Assembly: GCF_041146395.1 (NCBI RefSeq) | Contig: NC_090986.1 | Span: forward strand, 41,576,001 to 41,640,000 | Direction of reading: 5' to 3' | From: Eulemur rufifrons | Taxonomy: Eukaryota; Chordata; Mammalia; Primates; Lemuridae | DNA: 64,000 nucleotides | Shown: positions 37,783-51,049 of the stretch, piece after piece | Layout: the number at the start of each line of letters is the position of its first letter | How positions within the stretch are numbered: position 1 is the first letter of the stretch | Notes under the pieces: generated by a model | Told to the model about the DNA's origin: nothing | What the model saw: only the letters and a program-made list of their open reading frames with translations | The model's database searches: none | Made by a program: the position numbers and the translations under genes

Positions 37783-38589
37783 AAGCAACTATTATTATTG
37801 TGAATAACTTTTTTCCTTCATCCTTATGTTAACTCCTGCACTGAGGGAGAACTAGATATTTATCTTTTTATTAATAGTTAATAAAAGAATTGTATTGTCA
37901 TCCCCAAATTTCTATCTGTATCATTAATTGCCACATTGAATCTGTTCTACCATTTAATGTTTTCTCTCACTGTTTAGGTAATTAGCTCAATGATTTTTTT
38001 TTTGTTTGTTTCCTTTTTCTAATTATGGAGTTTTATGAAAATTTAGAGATCAAGAGAAAGCAACATAAGAATAAGTAAGTGATTTTTTGTGATATTTTTC
38101 ATATGCTGATCATTTTAAAACAAAACATTTGAAAATAGTTTCTAATTGTTAATGTAGATTTAATATGCATTTGAAGAATTTTTAATCATTTCAATTTACT
38201 TTTATTAAAATAGAATTTCAAAATATATTGATGAATATTTATTATACAAGTTGATATGTGTGGAAAACAGTGGCCAAAGTTTAACCAAAGGATAAGGAAT
38301 AAAATCATGTTGGTGGATTTTGCACTAACAAATGCCACACATAACCATAGTTCTAATGTACAGCTCTTTAACATAGTACAGTAATTGTTATTTTTGGCTT
38401 TGAAACTTTTACAGTATGAAAACTCCAAATTATAAGATTTTTATATTTCAAAATGGAAGCTTAAGTCAATAAATGGGTTCTAGGAATTAGAAGTATATTT
38501 GCATGCCATTAATATATTATTGCATGCTACTTTTATGTATTCATTGTAGCAGTAGCGCTCCCCAGTGAACTCTATTAGGCCTGGTTTAA

Positions 38590-38590
38590 G

Positions 38591-38626
<36 letters not shown>

Positions 38627-38700
38627 TTTATATATATATTTGTAAGTATATGTATGTGTATATAGATGTATATATGTATACATATACTGTATATATAAAA
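38590..38700. repeat. Compound (GT)n(AT)n microsatellite
   Basis: GT run of about 13 units running into TATATA and a TATG/TATA-rich stretch with the palindrome TATATGTATACATATA near 38670. Confidence 0.95.
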
Positions 38701-40084
38701 TAGAGTATCATTAAAATATTTTTATAATTCAAATTTTTACAATTTCTGATTGGTTTTTATTAGTTAAATCATACTTGAATAATATTAGAGTAACTAAATT
38801 CTTTGTTTTTGCTCATTTGTGTTTGAGGATACAGTTGTAGTGCCCATGGGATAGTACAGTGTTATTTGCGTCACATAATTGTTGCAACTGGGCCTTTTTG
38901 TTCCCATTGGCTTTCAGGACCTTTTGGGAAACCTGCATTAAAGAGAATTTCTGAGACATTTTCTTTTACGAATAAGCATGGTGTTATAAATAGTAAAGAA
39001 TCAGAAAGTAATTTATATGTCAGACCTCTCCTTTCTGTAGTTTTAGAGAATAAGCAGGTAGATGGCCATAGCTGTCATTCAAGTAGGGCTCCAGCTTTCA
39101 TAAAGGGATGTATTTCCTAGAGGCAGTCTGGGCCAATTTCACATTTAACTGCCTCACTCTGTTTGAAGTTTAAGGTTCTCCACCCTGCTATGCAAACAGT
39201 TTTTGATATTTATTTAGCAGCTGCCCAGGAACTGGAGAACCTTACCATGTTACACTGAAGGCATGATGTTCACACTTTGAGTCAGACAGAAAAAAATTAT
39301 ATTATGCCTAATATATACTGTTCATGAAGACAGAGATGTATATAATACATACTCCAAATGATTAAAATGAAAAGTTACAGTCAACAAGAGTTAGCCCTCA
39401 GTTGCTCAGTAAATTCCTGTAATAGGATAAATGCTGGTTAACATGATGCTGTTGCCTGTGTTTGGCCTACTGGGATGAATTGGATCTATATTTCCTTAGC
39501 TGAAATGTAATTAATAACTTTAATTTGTATTAATTATATTTATTAATTAGTCACATTGCTTTGTGACTGCACTGGAATAAAACATGCAGAAACACATGAC
39601 TGGTTGAAATAAGTTTTAGGTGGTTATTTGTGGGTAATTGCCCTATTGCCTTCTCTACAGATGTATAAAAGTTTCCTTAAAGGCCACCAGCCGAACATAG
39701 TTCTATTTGAAAAAATATTTATAAATTTCAGTGTTGTCTGTAGGTGTAACTTACTGGTATTACCATCAGAAGCGCTTTGTTAGTTTTGGGTAACAAGGAA
39801 TGGTCCCATGACTGTATTTGAGGGTTGGTCATGAGGTTTCTGTTTCTTCAATGTGGGAAAGTTTTGAAACACCTAGTTCAGTCTTATCTTTATTAAGTAC
39901 ATATTTCTACAGCTTTGACTCGAGTCCTTTTTTAGAACCATTGCATGATTTAAATAATTTGACTTGCATCTATCTCCAGCTTTTCTTTGTTGAAGAGCTC
40001 TGACTAATGTGTTTTCTCTAAAGCATCATTGATAATTATGACAAGAATACAAGTTGTTCCTGATGTCTGTTCTCCCTTCTTTAG
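38701..40084. other. Intronic sequence, nothing assigned
   Basis: AT-rich; no gene or recognised repeat. Confidence 0.6.
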
Positions 40085-40560
40085 TAATGGAATTTTGAAC
40101 TAGGCACATGGCTATCAAGAGTCAGGACTACGTTTCTTAGCTTCTCTTGTTGCTAGGCATTCCTCTGGTCTGGCCAGTGGCGTGTGAGTAGATTTGTTGT
40201 GTGGCAGCTTCCTTAAGAAACCTTTCCTAAATAAGAGAGTGGTTATTATGTGTGTGGGTGGGTGGGGGTGGGGATGCCCCTCATTCTCTTTTTCTCCTTA
40301 TTCATTCCTTCTTCATAGCCTGCTGCCTGGAATACACTGTCAACTCTTCGGGAGCCTGTGATTGAGGCCCCCAAGGCAGAGAAACAAGATAGAAGGAACC
40401 TGAGTCTTTGTTATTTAATGATATAATGAAGAACCCACACAGCCCTGAACCCCTAACTGCACTTTTATGTGAGAGAGAAATAAACTTCTGTTTTGTGTAA
40501 CCAATTGCTATTTTGGGTTTCAGTCATAGCAGAAGCACCCAGTCATCATGATTGTGTTCA
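40085..40560 (+). mobile_element. Unclassified interspersed repeat
   Basis: Contains GGCCAGTGGCGTGTGAG, AGCCTGCTGCCTGGAATACA, GATAGAAGGAACCTGAGTC, TTTTATGTGAGAGAGAAATAAACTTCTG and TTGCTATTTTGGGTTTCAGTCATAGCAGAA, wording I associate with a common mammalian interspersed element, but I could not place it in a family. A G-rich (GGGT)n patch interrupts it at 40254-40273. Confidence 0.5.
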
Positions 40561-40629
40561 ACAGGTTGTATGTAACACTAACTGATTCCTTAACTATGTT
40601 AGTATGTATTCTCATAGACTCGTATACTA

Positions 40630-41115
40630 GTTAGGACTCTTACAGGCAACGGTGAAAACACCAGTTGTATGAAAGGATCCTGGAGTGGCCCCCAGAATTG
40701 GAGAGGACCAAGGGCTCATTTGCCATACCTGCAAGGATGTCTCCACCAGGGACTTGACCGCACCAGGGCTCTTTCTCTCCATATCTTGGTTCTAATTCTG
40801 TTTTCCTCTTGCTTTCATTTTGTGTTACTGAAGACTGGCTTTCTCCAGTGAATGGATCTGGCCAGCTAGGGTCCCAGACTAACTTCTTCAACAGCTTGAG
40901 ACTTGACATGGAAAACGGCTGTTGTCTCATCTTCTGGTGGCGAAATATTAGGGAGAAACTCAGAGTGACCTGGCTCGAGTCACATGCCTCCCCCTTGACT
41001 TGTTCACTGGACTTGGATTACTTGCCCTTTGCTGTGGCTACTTTGTGGTGGGTGGGAAGATGGGACCGGGGGAGGGTGCAAGTGTTGGCAGCATCCACTG
41101 AAACCATTTGTTAAA
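40630..41115. other. GC-richer segment, possibly a decayed interspersed repeat
   Basis: Open in several frames on both strands over 250-300 nt but with no recognisable domain. TTAGGACTCTTACAGGCAACGGTG at the start and GGGTGGGAAGATGGGACC near the end are repeat-like. Not assigned. Confidence 0.35.
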
Positions 41116-44100
41116 TGGGTGCTGTTTAGACAAAGCAGTGTCTATTAAAGCTGATAAGTCATTTATAAATGATTTACAATTAAGATCATACTACTTTTTC
41201 CTGAAAGCAGTCCATGTGTGAAAAAACTGAGGGCTGCTGCTTTGCTTTGAATTTGGTTTGTGACTTTGAAGCTGTGAAATTTGGCAAGACCGCAGCTCAC
41301 ATAGACCCCTTGTTTGGGAATGTTGATGAAAATGACTTCAGGCCCCATTATCTTATTATACAGGCTGATTATTAGTAACCAGTGAACAATTTCCTTATTT
41401 TCTTTTTTCTTTGGTCATGTTGGTTATAATGGAAGCATTGCTGTAATCATTAATCTTTTTAATGTAGACCCAAAGAAGTGTTTTGGATATTAAAGAATTA
41501 AGGCTATGACATCCTGAAAAATATTTTAGTGTCACAAATTCTATGTAAAATTCTAAAGTGAGAGCTTCTTTAAGGAATTAAAATCTGACAGTTATATGTT
41601 TGACACACATACAATTTGATAAGTAAAAATATCTTTTGGGGGGGCGTTGGTATACTGAGTTACCAGAGTTTACTTGAAATATTTACACAATCATGAAAGA
41701 GCAATTCATTGAAATGTAATGGTGTCATGGTGTTGAGTTCCGTAGAAGGGGAGAGGAGATCTCTGTCCACAGGGCAGGCATATCGTGGGTGGATAGGGCT
41801 TGGCTTGGGCTGGGCAAAGGCTGGTCATGACACGGTACATGCTTCTCCAAGCAATATGGTAACATTTCAGAGACTTCACAGGTAGAGCTGTATTGCTTGT
41901 GGAAGTGTTACATTTATTAATCTGGTTTCCAGTAAGATGTGTGTGAGGTGCATAGAAGGCACATGTACTTTCTCCAGGCTCTTGAAAGTCTCAAGCTTTT
42001 CATTGTTTTCTGCAAAGATGACAGGAGAGTGATGTCATTTGGGTCACCTAAGTCATCATACACTTTCCCTTGGTATCATTTTGCCAGGCCACACAAGAGA
42101 AGGGGAGGGGACGGGGTCTTTGATATTTAATGAACAAAGAGACATACATTTTAACAGCCAGTCTTATCTCTGGAAATGTCTTTTCTGATCAGAACCTTTC
42201 CCTGGTGATGGTCACTGTAGTCCCAGACAGGAAGGAGAAATAAGGTCCAGAAAGGCAATCTTGCTTTGCTGCAGAATGTCATAGCATTAAGTTTTCATTC
42301 CCTAGGAGAAGCCAGATCAGGCACACTCCGTTATGACTCATGTTGTTTCAAGGAGTTTGGCTCCACTGTGAGGGCTGGAGAGCGCGCATATAGAGCTCCA
42401 GTGTGAATTGCAACTATATGGAAACCAGCGCTTTTCCTTCACCCATGAAAAGTGCAAATCTGGGTCAGAGATTAGGCATCTGGTCACTTGCTATTGCCTT
42501 TCCTTCCAGCCTAATCTTGGAGAGAGGCGAAAGTTGTGTTTTCATTTTTGTCCCCGGGTGTCCTGCAGTTAGAAGTTTTCTTCTTTGAAGAAGGAAGACA
42601 TGTTCCTTTAGTGGTTAATGATGTTTATAAGTAACTGAAGTCTCCAAATAAAAGTTCAAGAATGTCATATTATTTTCACTTGCAAGGTGAAAAATCTGTT
42701 GCAGTGGTATAAATATCTGAAGTAATATGGAAGGCCAGGACAAAAATAGGTTTCTGAGAAATGCATGGCGTTTTTTGTTTCCTGGTAGTATTACAGCTTT
42801 ATCTACTGATCTCAGCTAGAGCTTGTCATGCCCAGATCCCTCTGGGTTCAGCCTTCGCTCCCTGGCCTCTTTTCCCAAGGCCCATTTCGTTGCACAACTG
42901 AGCCTTGCTCAAAACTTTCTCTTCTCATGAATTCAGACATTTCATAAGTTAAAACTACTTATTAAGTGTATGGTTTTAGCATTTTGTCTATATGACTTTA
43001 TACTCTTCTATATCATAATGAAGGACCAAGACAGTTTTCTTACTATGCTTATTATATCCAGCTCAAAAATATCTAACGGATTAAATGTCATCAAGACTTG
43101 ACTTTGCTGTACTCTGATTTTTTCAGTCTAACTTTATTAATTTACTAATGTTATTGCCAGATTTGTGTAGTCAGTCAAAATTCCAGTAAATTTACCTTAC
43201 AGTGGTTAATTTTATGAACTTAAAATGAGAGCAGCAGTAGTAATATTTTATAAACAGTGGGGGCATTTTTTCATTATGATAAGGAACTTTTTTGCATTTT
43301 TTTTTTTTGGCTCCAACTAGTTTATGTGGGAAAGCGCCCTCTAGTGTTTTTTTGGAGAAAATACAACTGGTATTGAACTGTATACTTTAAAAAGTGTGAG
43401 CGTTAAACAGATAATAGGACTAATTTGTAAATAGAAAGCACCTTATTGAATAAATAGGTGGTAGGTTTATCTCACCTTAAAGGTACTTTAAGGTTTGGAA
43501 AGAAGGATATGCTGCATTTGAAACTATGGGTCTCATGATGTCCCCATAAGTAAATAAACAACATTTCAGGGATGTTTCTTAGATGCCCCTAGAAAATGGA
43601 GATTAACTTTCTTGATAACATGTTCATGAGAAGTTTCATTTTCTTGCTTTGATGATTTTGTTTCTTGTTTCATCTTTCTAAAAACCATGTCCATGTAAAT
43701 ATACATCTCCCAGGAAAGAAATACAGAGTTATTTTTCTTAAGTGACACAAATACTTTATAATCAAACTATGCTTATTTTGGGGGGGTACAGAATAGTGGG
43801 TTTTTTTCCTAATTACATGCAAACTTTTTTCAAAATTTATACCTTATATAAATATTACTTTTATAGACGAGCTCCCAATCTCTTCCTAGGCAAAGAAAGC
43901 AGTTTTTCTACGTGGCTTCATTTTAGAGTGCAAACCTGTTTTCCAGTCATTGGCAGATTCCTGAGTTTCACCTAAGATACTTGAGATCTCCGGCTAAACC
44001 TTAGATTACAATGCAAATGCCTCCAGGTAGGGGTCACATCTTACCATCCAGAGAGCATAGAAAGGGTAGCAGGAGGGTTCTAGAGATAACTTCATCTCAC

Positions 44101-44219
44101 AATTTCACCTATACTCAGGCTTGAATTAAGTTTAATATTGATGTTTAATACTCTGTTAGATCTTCTTCCCCACCCTCATCTCAGCTAATGAGCAAGCTTT
44201 CTGTTTTACAGAGAGAATT
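41116..44219. other. Intronic sequence, nothing assigned
   Basis: No gene or transposon recognised. Small items: G8 run at 41638-41645, a consensus AP-1 site TGACTCA at 42334-42340 in a GC-richer patch, T run at 43297-43307. Confidence 0.55.
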
Positions 44220-45850
44220 AAAGCAGTCACAGGAGAAATTCTACAAACTCACATCACCCCATCTGCCCATGGCTGTGCCTTTATGGTCTGCCTTTCCCTT
44301 TCGGATGAGCTGCCCCTGCCCCCCTCTTCCCTTGGACCCCAGACTCCGCCCGCTCTTGCCTCCTTAAGGATGTTGCTCCAGCAATTCTGCCCTCTGTCTG
44401 GAGATAACAGCGTCCTTGTCACTGTTACATATTTTCAATTGGAAGCTGTCAGTTCTTCCATCTGTGAGAGAACCTTCTCTTGACTCACTTGTTCCTCCAG
44501 CTCCTGCCCTAATAGATTGTCTGTTCCTATTGTTTTTGGCCTTCATTCCTGAAATTTCTTTTGAACCTACTCCTGTAAGGCTTTTACCCTTAGCCCCATC
44601 AAACGTTTTCTCATCAAAGTCACCTATGATCTCATATTGATTACTTCCTCCTTCAGGAAACCTCTCTTACTTGGCTCCAGGGTACCATTCTCACCTGCTT
44701 TTACCCCTGGCTCTTGCTCTATTTTCCTTTGTTCACATCTCTCCATCTTCCAGACTGTAAGCATGTGTGCCTCAGGGTTGAGTCCGTGGGGATACTGCTT
44801 TCTCTCTGCCTGGCTCTCTATGTCCCTCTCTGTCTGTCTGTCTCTCTCTCTCTGTCATGTGTTCTCACTCTCTTGATGAACTCATCTAACTCATGGCTTT
44901 AAATACCGTCTATACGTCAATAACTTCCAATTTTTATCTCAGCTCTGATCTTTCCCCTGAGCTCTAGACACACATATTCAACTGCCTACTACTGACACAT
45001 ATCTCCTCTTGGATGTCTATAAGTGTCTCAAAATTAACATGTCCAAAACTAAGCTCCTGATCTCTTAAGCCATCTCCCTACCTTAATCTGTTCTTCGTTT
45101 TTCTAATTCCTCTGGCCACAAACCCTGAAGTCATCCTTGCCTCCTCTCCTTCTCCTGCACCCCCTACTGGACCCATTAACAAATCATTGTGTCTGTACCT
45201 TTAAAATCATATCCAAAAGCGGGCCCCTTGCTGTGGCTCCTGTGTGAGCCACCAGTGGCTTCCCCTGCACCAGTGCAGTGGGCCCCTGCCTGTCTCCCTT
45301 GCCCACTCTCCATACAGCAGCCACATCATGTCATTCCTCCACTCAGCACTGTACCAGTGACTTTCTGTCTCGCCAGAATAAGAGCCAAAGTCCTTTCGAG
45401 GCCTGTGTGATTTAGATCTCCCTGTCCCTCACAGTCGCCTCTCCCACAGCCTCGTGCTGGCTCACTCCCATCCGGTCACACTGGTTCCTCACAGCTCCCT
45501 GAATACGCTGGGCAAATTTGTTCTTCCGGGCCTTTGGACTTGATATTCTGTCTGTCTGGAAGGTTCCTCCCCCAGATATTTGTGTGGCTCATGTCCTTCC
45601 TGACTTCAGGTTTTTACTCAAATGTCATAGAGAGTCCTTTGTCTAAAATAGCAACTATCCCCCTCCACATTTTCTGGCCCTCCAAACTTCCCCCTTCCCT
45701 GGATTATTTTTCTCTTTGGAAATTTTCACTAAAATCCGTTATATTTGACTTATCTTGTTTATTATTTTTTTCTACCCTATTCCTTCCCCCTCCCATTTAA
45801 CTTTCATGAAGGCAGGGGTTTTTATTTAGCAATAGCCTCTCACTTCTTTC
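44220..45850 (+). mobile_element. Long L2 LINE fragment
   Basis: Best L2 copy of the window. Recognisable stretches, in order, include GTCACCTATGATCTCATATTGA, TCAAAATTAACATGTCCAAAACTAAGCTCCTGATC, CTCCTGCACCCCCTACTGGACCC, TCTCGCCAGAATAAGAGCCAAAGTCC, CCCCCAGATATTTGTGTGGCTCATGTCC and CATGAAGGCAGGGG. Contains a (TCTG)n/(TC)n microsatellite at 44826-44857. No intact ORF; an ancient, inactive element. Confidence 0.9.
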
Positions 45851-45894
45851 ATCTCCTTAAATAGCACAAATCAGAATTATATTTTGATCTAATT

Positions 45895-46060
45895 AAACAA
45901 TATTGAATGCTTTCACTGTCCCAGCACTATGTCAGGCGTATCTCACATGTAATTCATTTTTTCCCAGATTACCTCTGAGATAAACGTGATTTCCATTTTG
46001 CAGATGAAAAACCCAAGGCTGGGAGGGGTTAGTGTCTTTTCTATAGATAGAGGTATTGGA
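45895..46060 (+). mobile_element. MIR SINE, diverged
   Basis: CAGCACTATGTCAGGCGTATCTCACATGTAATTCATTTT, then TTCCATTTTGCAGATGAAAAACCCAAGGCTGGGAGGGG. Confidence 0.75.
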
Positions 46061-48679
46061 GTGGAGTTTTAGAGAGAAGCACTCTAACTGTATGTTGTGG
46101 ACTTAGCCTGGTATGCATGCTTCTCTTTAAAAATAATGTCGTCGCTTTTGAAAGGGAAAAAACCACTGTCCTTGCCTACTCTTTTGCCATCTGACTTCCT
46201 ACCACACACCCATCTTCTTTCTTGTTGCATTTATATTTCCCTCAAGCACTAACCTCAGCCACTTCTGAGGAGATTCCATTCTCTTAATTGAATCACATGA
46301 TTGCCCAGAATTTTTTCCTGTGAGTTACTGCTGTATATTTTACATTTGGTTATGTTTACAAATTTGCAACGGTCATGGGGTAAGAATATCTTCCACAGAA
46401 GGAATTCAGCCACATGAATGGTGAGACAGAGGAGAGGGGAGGACGTCGTAGAAAGGTTGAAGGAATTTCTCTCTCTGATATTTGGCCTAACTCAGAGGCC
46501 ATCAAGGAAGCAGCAGTTAGAGAAGAATGAACCATAAATGGGTTTGGAGCAAAGTGGCTGAGAATATCTAAGAACCAAAGCCTGCTCTGAGAGGAAACTG
46601 TCTTGGCTCACAGCCCAAGGATCAAAAACAAAGCTACTCGTATGACTCTGGGTTCAGTCACAGAGATATTCTGCTTTCTTTGGCCCCAAGTAGCCTCCTG
46701 TCTTGTTATCTCGTTAGTTTCCTCTTTATTCCTTTAACTTTTGATGTAAACAGTTTGTTTCTACATCTGTAAAATAAGATAGTGGGGGCCAGTGATTCCT
46801 TAAGGCCACCTTTAGTTTTATAATTATATGATTGAAAATCACTGTATTACTCCAGTCTAATTTGCACCTAGACTTAGTCAAAATTAGATTTAATTTTACT
46901 GTGGAAAATTTACTCCAAAATAATAATTTAGATTTTTAACTAAATATAGAGAATCTCTGAAATACTTTCGGATAAAAGTTAAAATGAGATTGTCAGACAG
47001 CTTCACTTTAAAAATGATAGCTTGGCCTGGGTGTGCTTCCCAGGCTAGAAAAATTGTTAGGAATGCTTAGTATTCCTTTAATATGAACGAACTGTTTCAT
47101 GGCATCTATGTACCTTCCCATGGTTTTCCATTATTTGAAGATGAGATTTTAAAAAGCTAAATACAAGTTATAACATTAAATGACAAAATTTGTCATTTCT
47201 CAAAATGCTGAAATTTATATCATGCCATTATATTTTTGACATCTTCTCCATGTTGCCTGGACAGTCTATAAACTAATCTTATCATTTCTTAAGCAAAGCA
47301 GGATTATAAAGGAAATCTGCCTGTCCTCTAAGGCATACATTACTTCCAAAGCAAATATAGTTCTTTTCCATACTGTCTCTGAGTGAAACTAGTTTAAATT
47401 GCTATTCCTTCACATTATGAAGTTGTTTCAGTTTGCTTGAAATGTTCCCTAATGTTTTCCCTCAACTTTTATTTTTTCACATTTGTCTAAATCTTGCTGT
47501 GCCTACACTTGTCTAAATCTTGCTGTGCCTACTATAATTATTAAAAAGATTAATAATGAATCAAGTAGTTGAACTCATATAAATTGTAAAAGAATTCATT
47601 CAGTTTTTTGTTTAAATATGTTTTGTAAGGTTATTCTCACATTCATATTTGTATCCATTTTTAAATGTTTATTGAAGTTCCTCTATTCTATCAGTAAACC
47701 CTATGAGGAAAAAAGACACCATACTATAGATTAATCTTCTCTCATCTTCATAATTAGTAAGCGTTGGACACTTGTGATTATGTATACAGCATGAGAGAAA
47801 CAATGTTTATCAAAATTAAAAGTTCCTTTTGAAGAAAGCTAAAGCTTTTGCTTTTTTGTCCTGAACAATCTGTGTATTTCCTGATTGCAGAGTCAGGAAA
47901 TACTTAACTTTTGAAGCAATAACGGTTACTTGTGGGACGTTTTATAATTGGCTCCACAGTGATAATGTGGACTTTAGCAAATACAATGAAATTACTGATG
48001 GTTTATTAAGAAAGAAAGAGAACTTCTTAAGTGCAACTAAGGGCTAATACTGAGGACTTCAACAATTTGGCATAATCATTGCTGTTCGTGAACAACTCCA
48101 ATTTTCAACCGGCTTCCCAATCCAAGGTATTTTTCCTTTGTGCTTTTTACTATCCAGATTTTTCTCCTCTGTTTGTTTAGGCCTTTAAACATCAGTGTGT
48201 GGTAGTTGTAGAATTTGTTTTCTTTTGAAGTTCGGTGAAATGTAGTTTTTAAAATACCAATGGGTTTCTTGGAGTGTGCTAAGTAATTATGATAATTAAT
48301 GAGAAATAACAGCATGACCTCAAGGCATCTAGTGGCAATTTTTGTTACTGTTGAGAGAAGGAATTGCTTTAATGTCAGAGTCTTAGTACTTGAATCTAAA
48401 TTGTTTTAGTGAGGCCACTGAAGGTGTAACAACAAAATACTAGCTAAAGGTGGCACTGTGCTTTTTCTAAATATCATGAGATGCATGTAAAAAGCCCTAT
48501 TCGTTTTATTGGTTGTTGAAGTAATTATTGTGTGTTAATTGAAATGAATCATTTCAACAACTTAACACTATTTCTGGTTTAATAATAAAGATGATCTTCT
48601 CTCTCCAGATTATACGTTATCTTTCTCCTATATTAACATTGATCCAAAAATAAACTCACGGAATTTGAATCTAGATGAG
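46061..48679. other. Intronic sequence, nothing assigned apart from a tandem duplication
   Basis: AT-rich, no gene. A perfect 23-bp segment recurs with a 26-bp period at 47483-47531. Confidence 0.6.
47483..47531. repeat. Tandem duplication, 26-bp period
   Basis: TTGTCTAAATCTTGCTGTGC plus CTA occurs at 47483-47505 and again at 47509-47531 without mismatch, suggesting a recent slippage duplication or assembly artefact. Confidence 0.9.
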
Positions 48680-48835
48680 ACCTAATTGACCACGTATCTA
48701 GTACTCCATTCATTTTGCCCTTGAGGAAACTCTAGGTGGCAGAGGTGAAACAACTCTTCCCAAAGGTATTGAGCAAAATATTGGCCAAGCTGGGGATAGA
48801 ATCCAAACTTCTCAGTCCTTAATCTGCTGCAGTCT
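48680..48835 (+). mobile_element. MIR SINE, diverged
   Basis: CCTTGAGGAAACTCTAGGTGGCAGAGGTGAAACAACTCTTCCCAAAGG, then GGCCAAGCTGGGGATAGAATCC: MIR core and 3' half. Confidence 0.75.
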
Positions 48836-50466
48836 TTTTCAAGTATTATTGTTTGGTGTTAAAGACAAAATGCTGCCACAGAGTAAAAACCTTGCCTTGA
48901 ATTGGTGTAAATCCACACCAGGCTCTGTGGGTTGTGGACAGATTCTGAGCAATGGAGTTAATTTGTAGCTAGAATATGAATAACTAGAATATGTAGCTAG
49001 AGTACGTAGCTTGAAGTGCTCTGCAGTGTTTGGAGACATTCTGGAAACAAACAGTCACTTTCTAGTTTGAGTGAACAATGAACAGAGTGAGAAGCCATGG
49101 CTTTCCATGGCAGATCTCTTGAGTCATAGTCATCAACAGGAATTGACTAAACCTGTCTCAATCCTGGTGAACTTTTATCAGGGTTCTAGGTACAGGAAAA
49201 AGAGATGTTGAAAAGATGCAACACATATAAGAGGGATTCAAATTCATCTGACAATATTTATAAATGTATATATAAATATATGTCAGTTAACACTGTGCTG
49301 TAGGAGAATACTGTTATTCCAAAATATTGTATGTATATGCAAGTACTGGACAGAGATTTTATTTCTCTTGTGTTGCTTCTGATGGATCCCTTAATAAATG
49401 CCTCAATAAAAGTTTTTCATGGTTCTCCGATAGCTCATTTCCCCACTGTGGATATTTTACTGTTTTACGTGATCAGGGTGTCCTTCTGGTGTGGACTGAG
49501 TATGTGGTCAGAGGCTGTCTAATCGTAAATTTTGCACTGTCTTTCACATAAGGGTTAGCAAAAATAGAGCTGAATGTTGTTAGATCAGTCATGTCATTGA
49601 AAGTTGTGGCCAGTCGCAACCTGAGAGAAGGTAGTAAGGGTAACTAGAATTGTTTTATGGTATAACATTAATACCTCAAATTATTGGAAGATCAGATTGC
49701 CTATTCAGTTTAGAATTAAAGTTGATAAGCTTTGCTTATATAAATTGGGTCATTTACTGAGTTAGAGTTAGGTGTTGAGCCTTTACCTGTGGTTATAGGG
49801 AAGGGTCTTGGGAAACTGTAGAAATTCAGCCACTAAGAAGTTTTTCACTCAAGAGCTCTCAATATAATGGTAGAGAAAAAAGGACAAACAGAGCACTTGA
49901 CACAATTAAGGTTGAATTGCTTTATTTGCAGTTTGAATTGTAGACTAGAACTTTCAGGCTGCACTACATCATTTAAATATTTGTCATGAGGTCAAAATTC
50001 TACAGGTTAAAAGAAATCCTACAGATAATATTTATGATTTTATACTCTGTAGACACACCTTTAGAGATTTAGGAGTACTTGGGTTAAAAATCAGATGAAA
50101 AGTTTTTAATGGAATACAGTTAGTGAGAAAAGAAATCATTCTCTTAGGACTTTGCCCAACCCATTAGAATCATTTTACTTTTCCCAGGGTTGAATGCCCG
50201 CTAGCTCACTGTCCGTAGCTTTGGCCCTTGTCAGGTAAGGTAAATCACATACTAAGGCAAGAAGAAAATGACAGAGGACTAAGGTTTCTAGTCACATGTA
50301 CACTCAAACACCTGACTTTGTTCCTGAGACTTGTCAAATGTTCAGGGCGAGTCATTAAAACCATAGCATATGGACTTTATCCTTTCGTAGGATATACTTG
50401 GTCTAGCAAGCTGCAATTCTTGTGATTTTTAAACTATGAATGCTCTAGCAGTATATCCCAAATAAT
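48836..50466. other. Intronic sequence, nothing assigned
   Basis: AT-rich. A small tandem array of TAGCTAGAATATG-like units lies at 48966-49012. No gene recognised. Confidence 0.6.
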
Positions 50467-50901
50467 TACAGTGGCCCCCCTTCTCTGCAGTTTCAGTTAC
50501 TTGTGGTCAACCATGATTTGGAAACATTAAATGGAAAATTCTAGACATAAACAATTCATAAATTTTAAATTGCATGCTGTTCTGGGTAGTGTGATGAAAT
50601 CTCGCACTGTCCCACTCTGTTCCTTCTTCATCACAAGAAGAACGGTGACTACAATGCAGTAAGATATTTTTGGGGAGGGAACCACATTCACATAACTTCT
50701 ATTATGGCATATAGTTATGATTGGTCTATTTTATCATTAGTTGTTGATCTCTTGCTGTGCCTAATTTATAAATTAAACTTTATCATAGGGATGCATGTAT
50801 AGGAATAAACATAGTGTGCATAGGATTTGGGTACTATCCCCAGTTTCAGACACCCACTAGGGGTCTGATGCATCCCCCTCAGATAAGGGAGGACTACTGT
50901 A
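50467..50901 (+). mobile_element. Tigger/MER2-type DNA transposon, nonautonomous
   Basis: 431-bp element at 50469-50899 flanked by TA. It starts CAGTGGCCCCCCTTCTCTGCAG, has GTTTCAGTTACTTGTGGTCAACCATG and ATTAAATGGAAAATTCTAGA, and ends GATAAGGGAGGACTACTG. Internal deletion relative to autonomous Tigger; no transposase remains. Confidence 0.93.
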
Positions 50902-51049
50902 TGCGAAAGAGAAGAAATTCTCGTTTTCATATTGGCGCTAGAAGATTTAAAGACATATCATATATGTCTGAATATGAAGGAACCTTTGAATATAAGATAA
51001 TCTTCCCTTTTTTTTACAAAAATAAAAATTACCAAAGAAGCTTTTTTGG

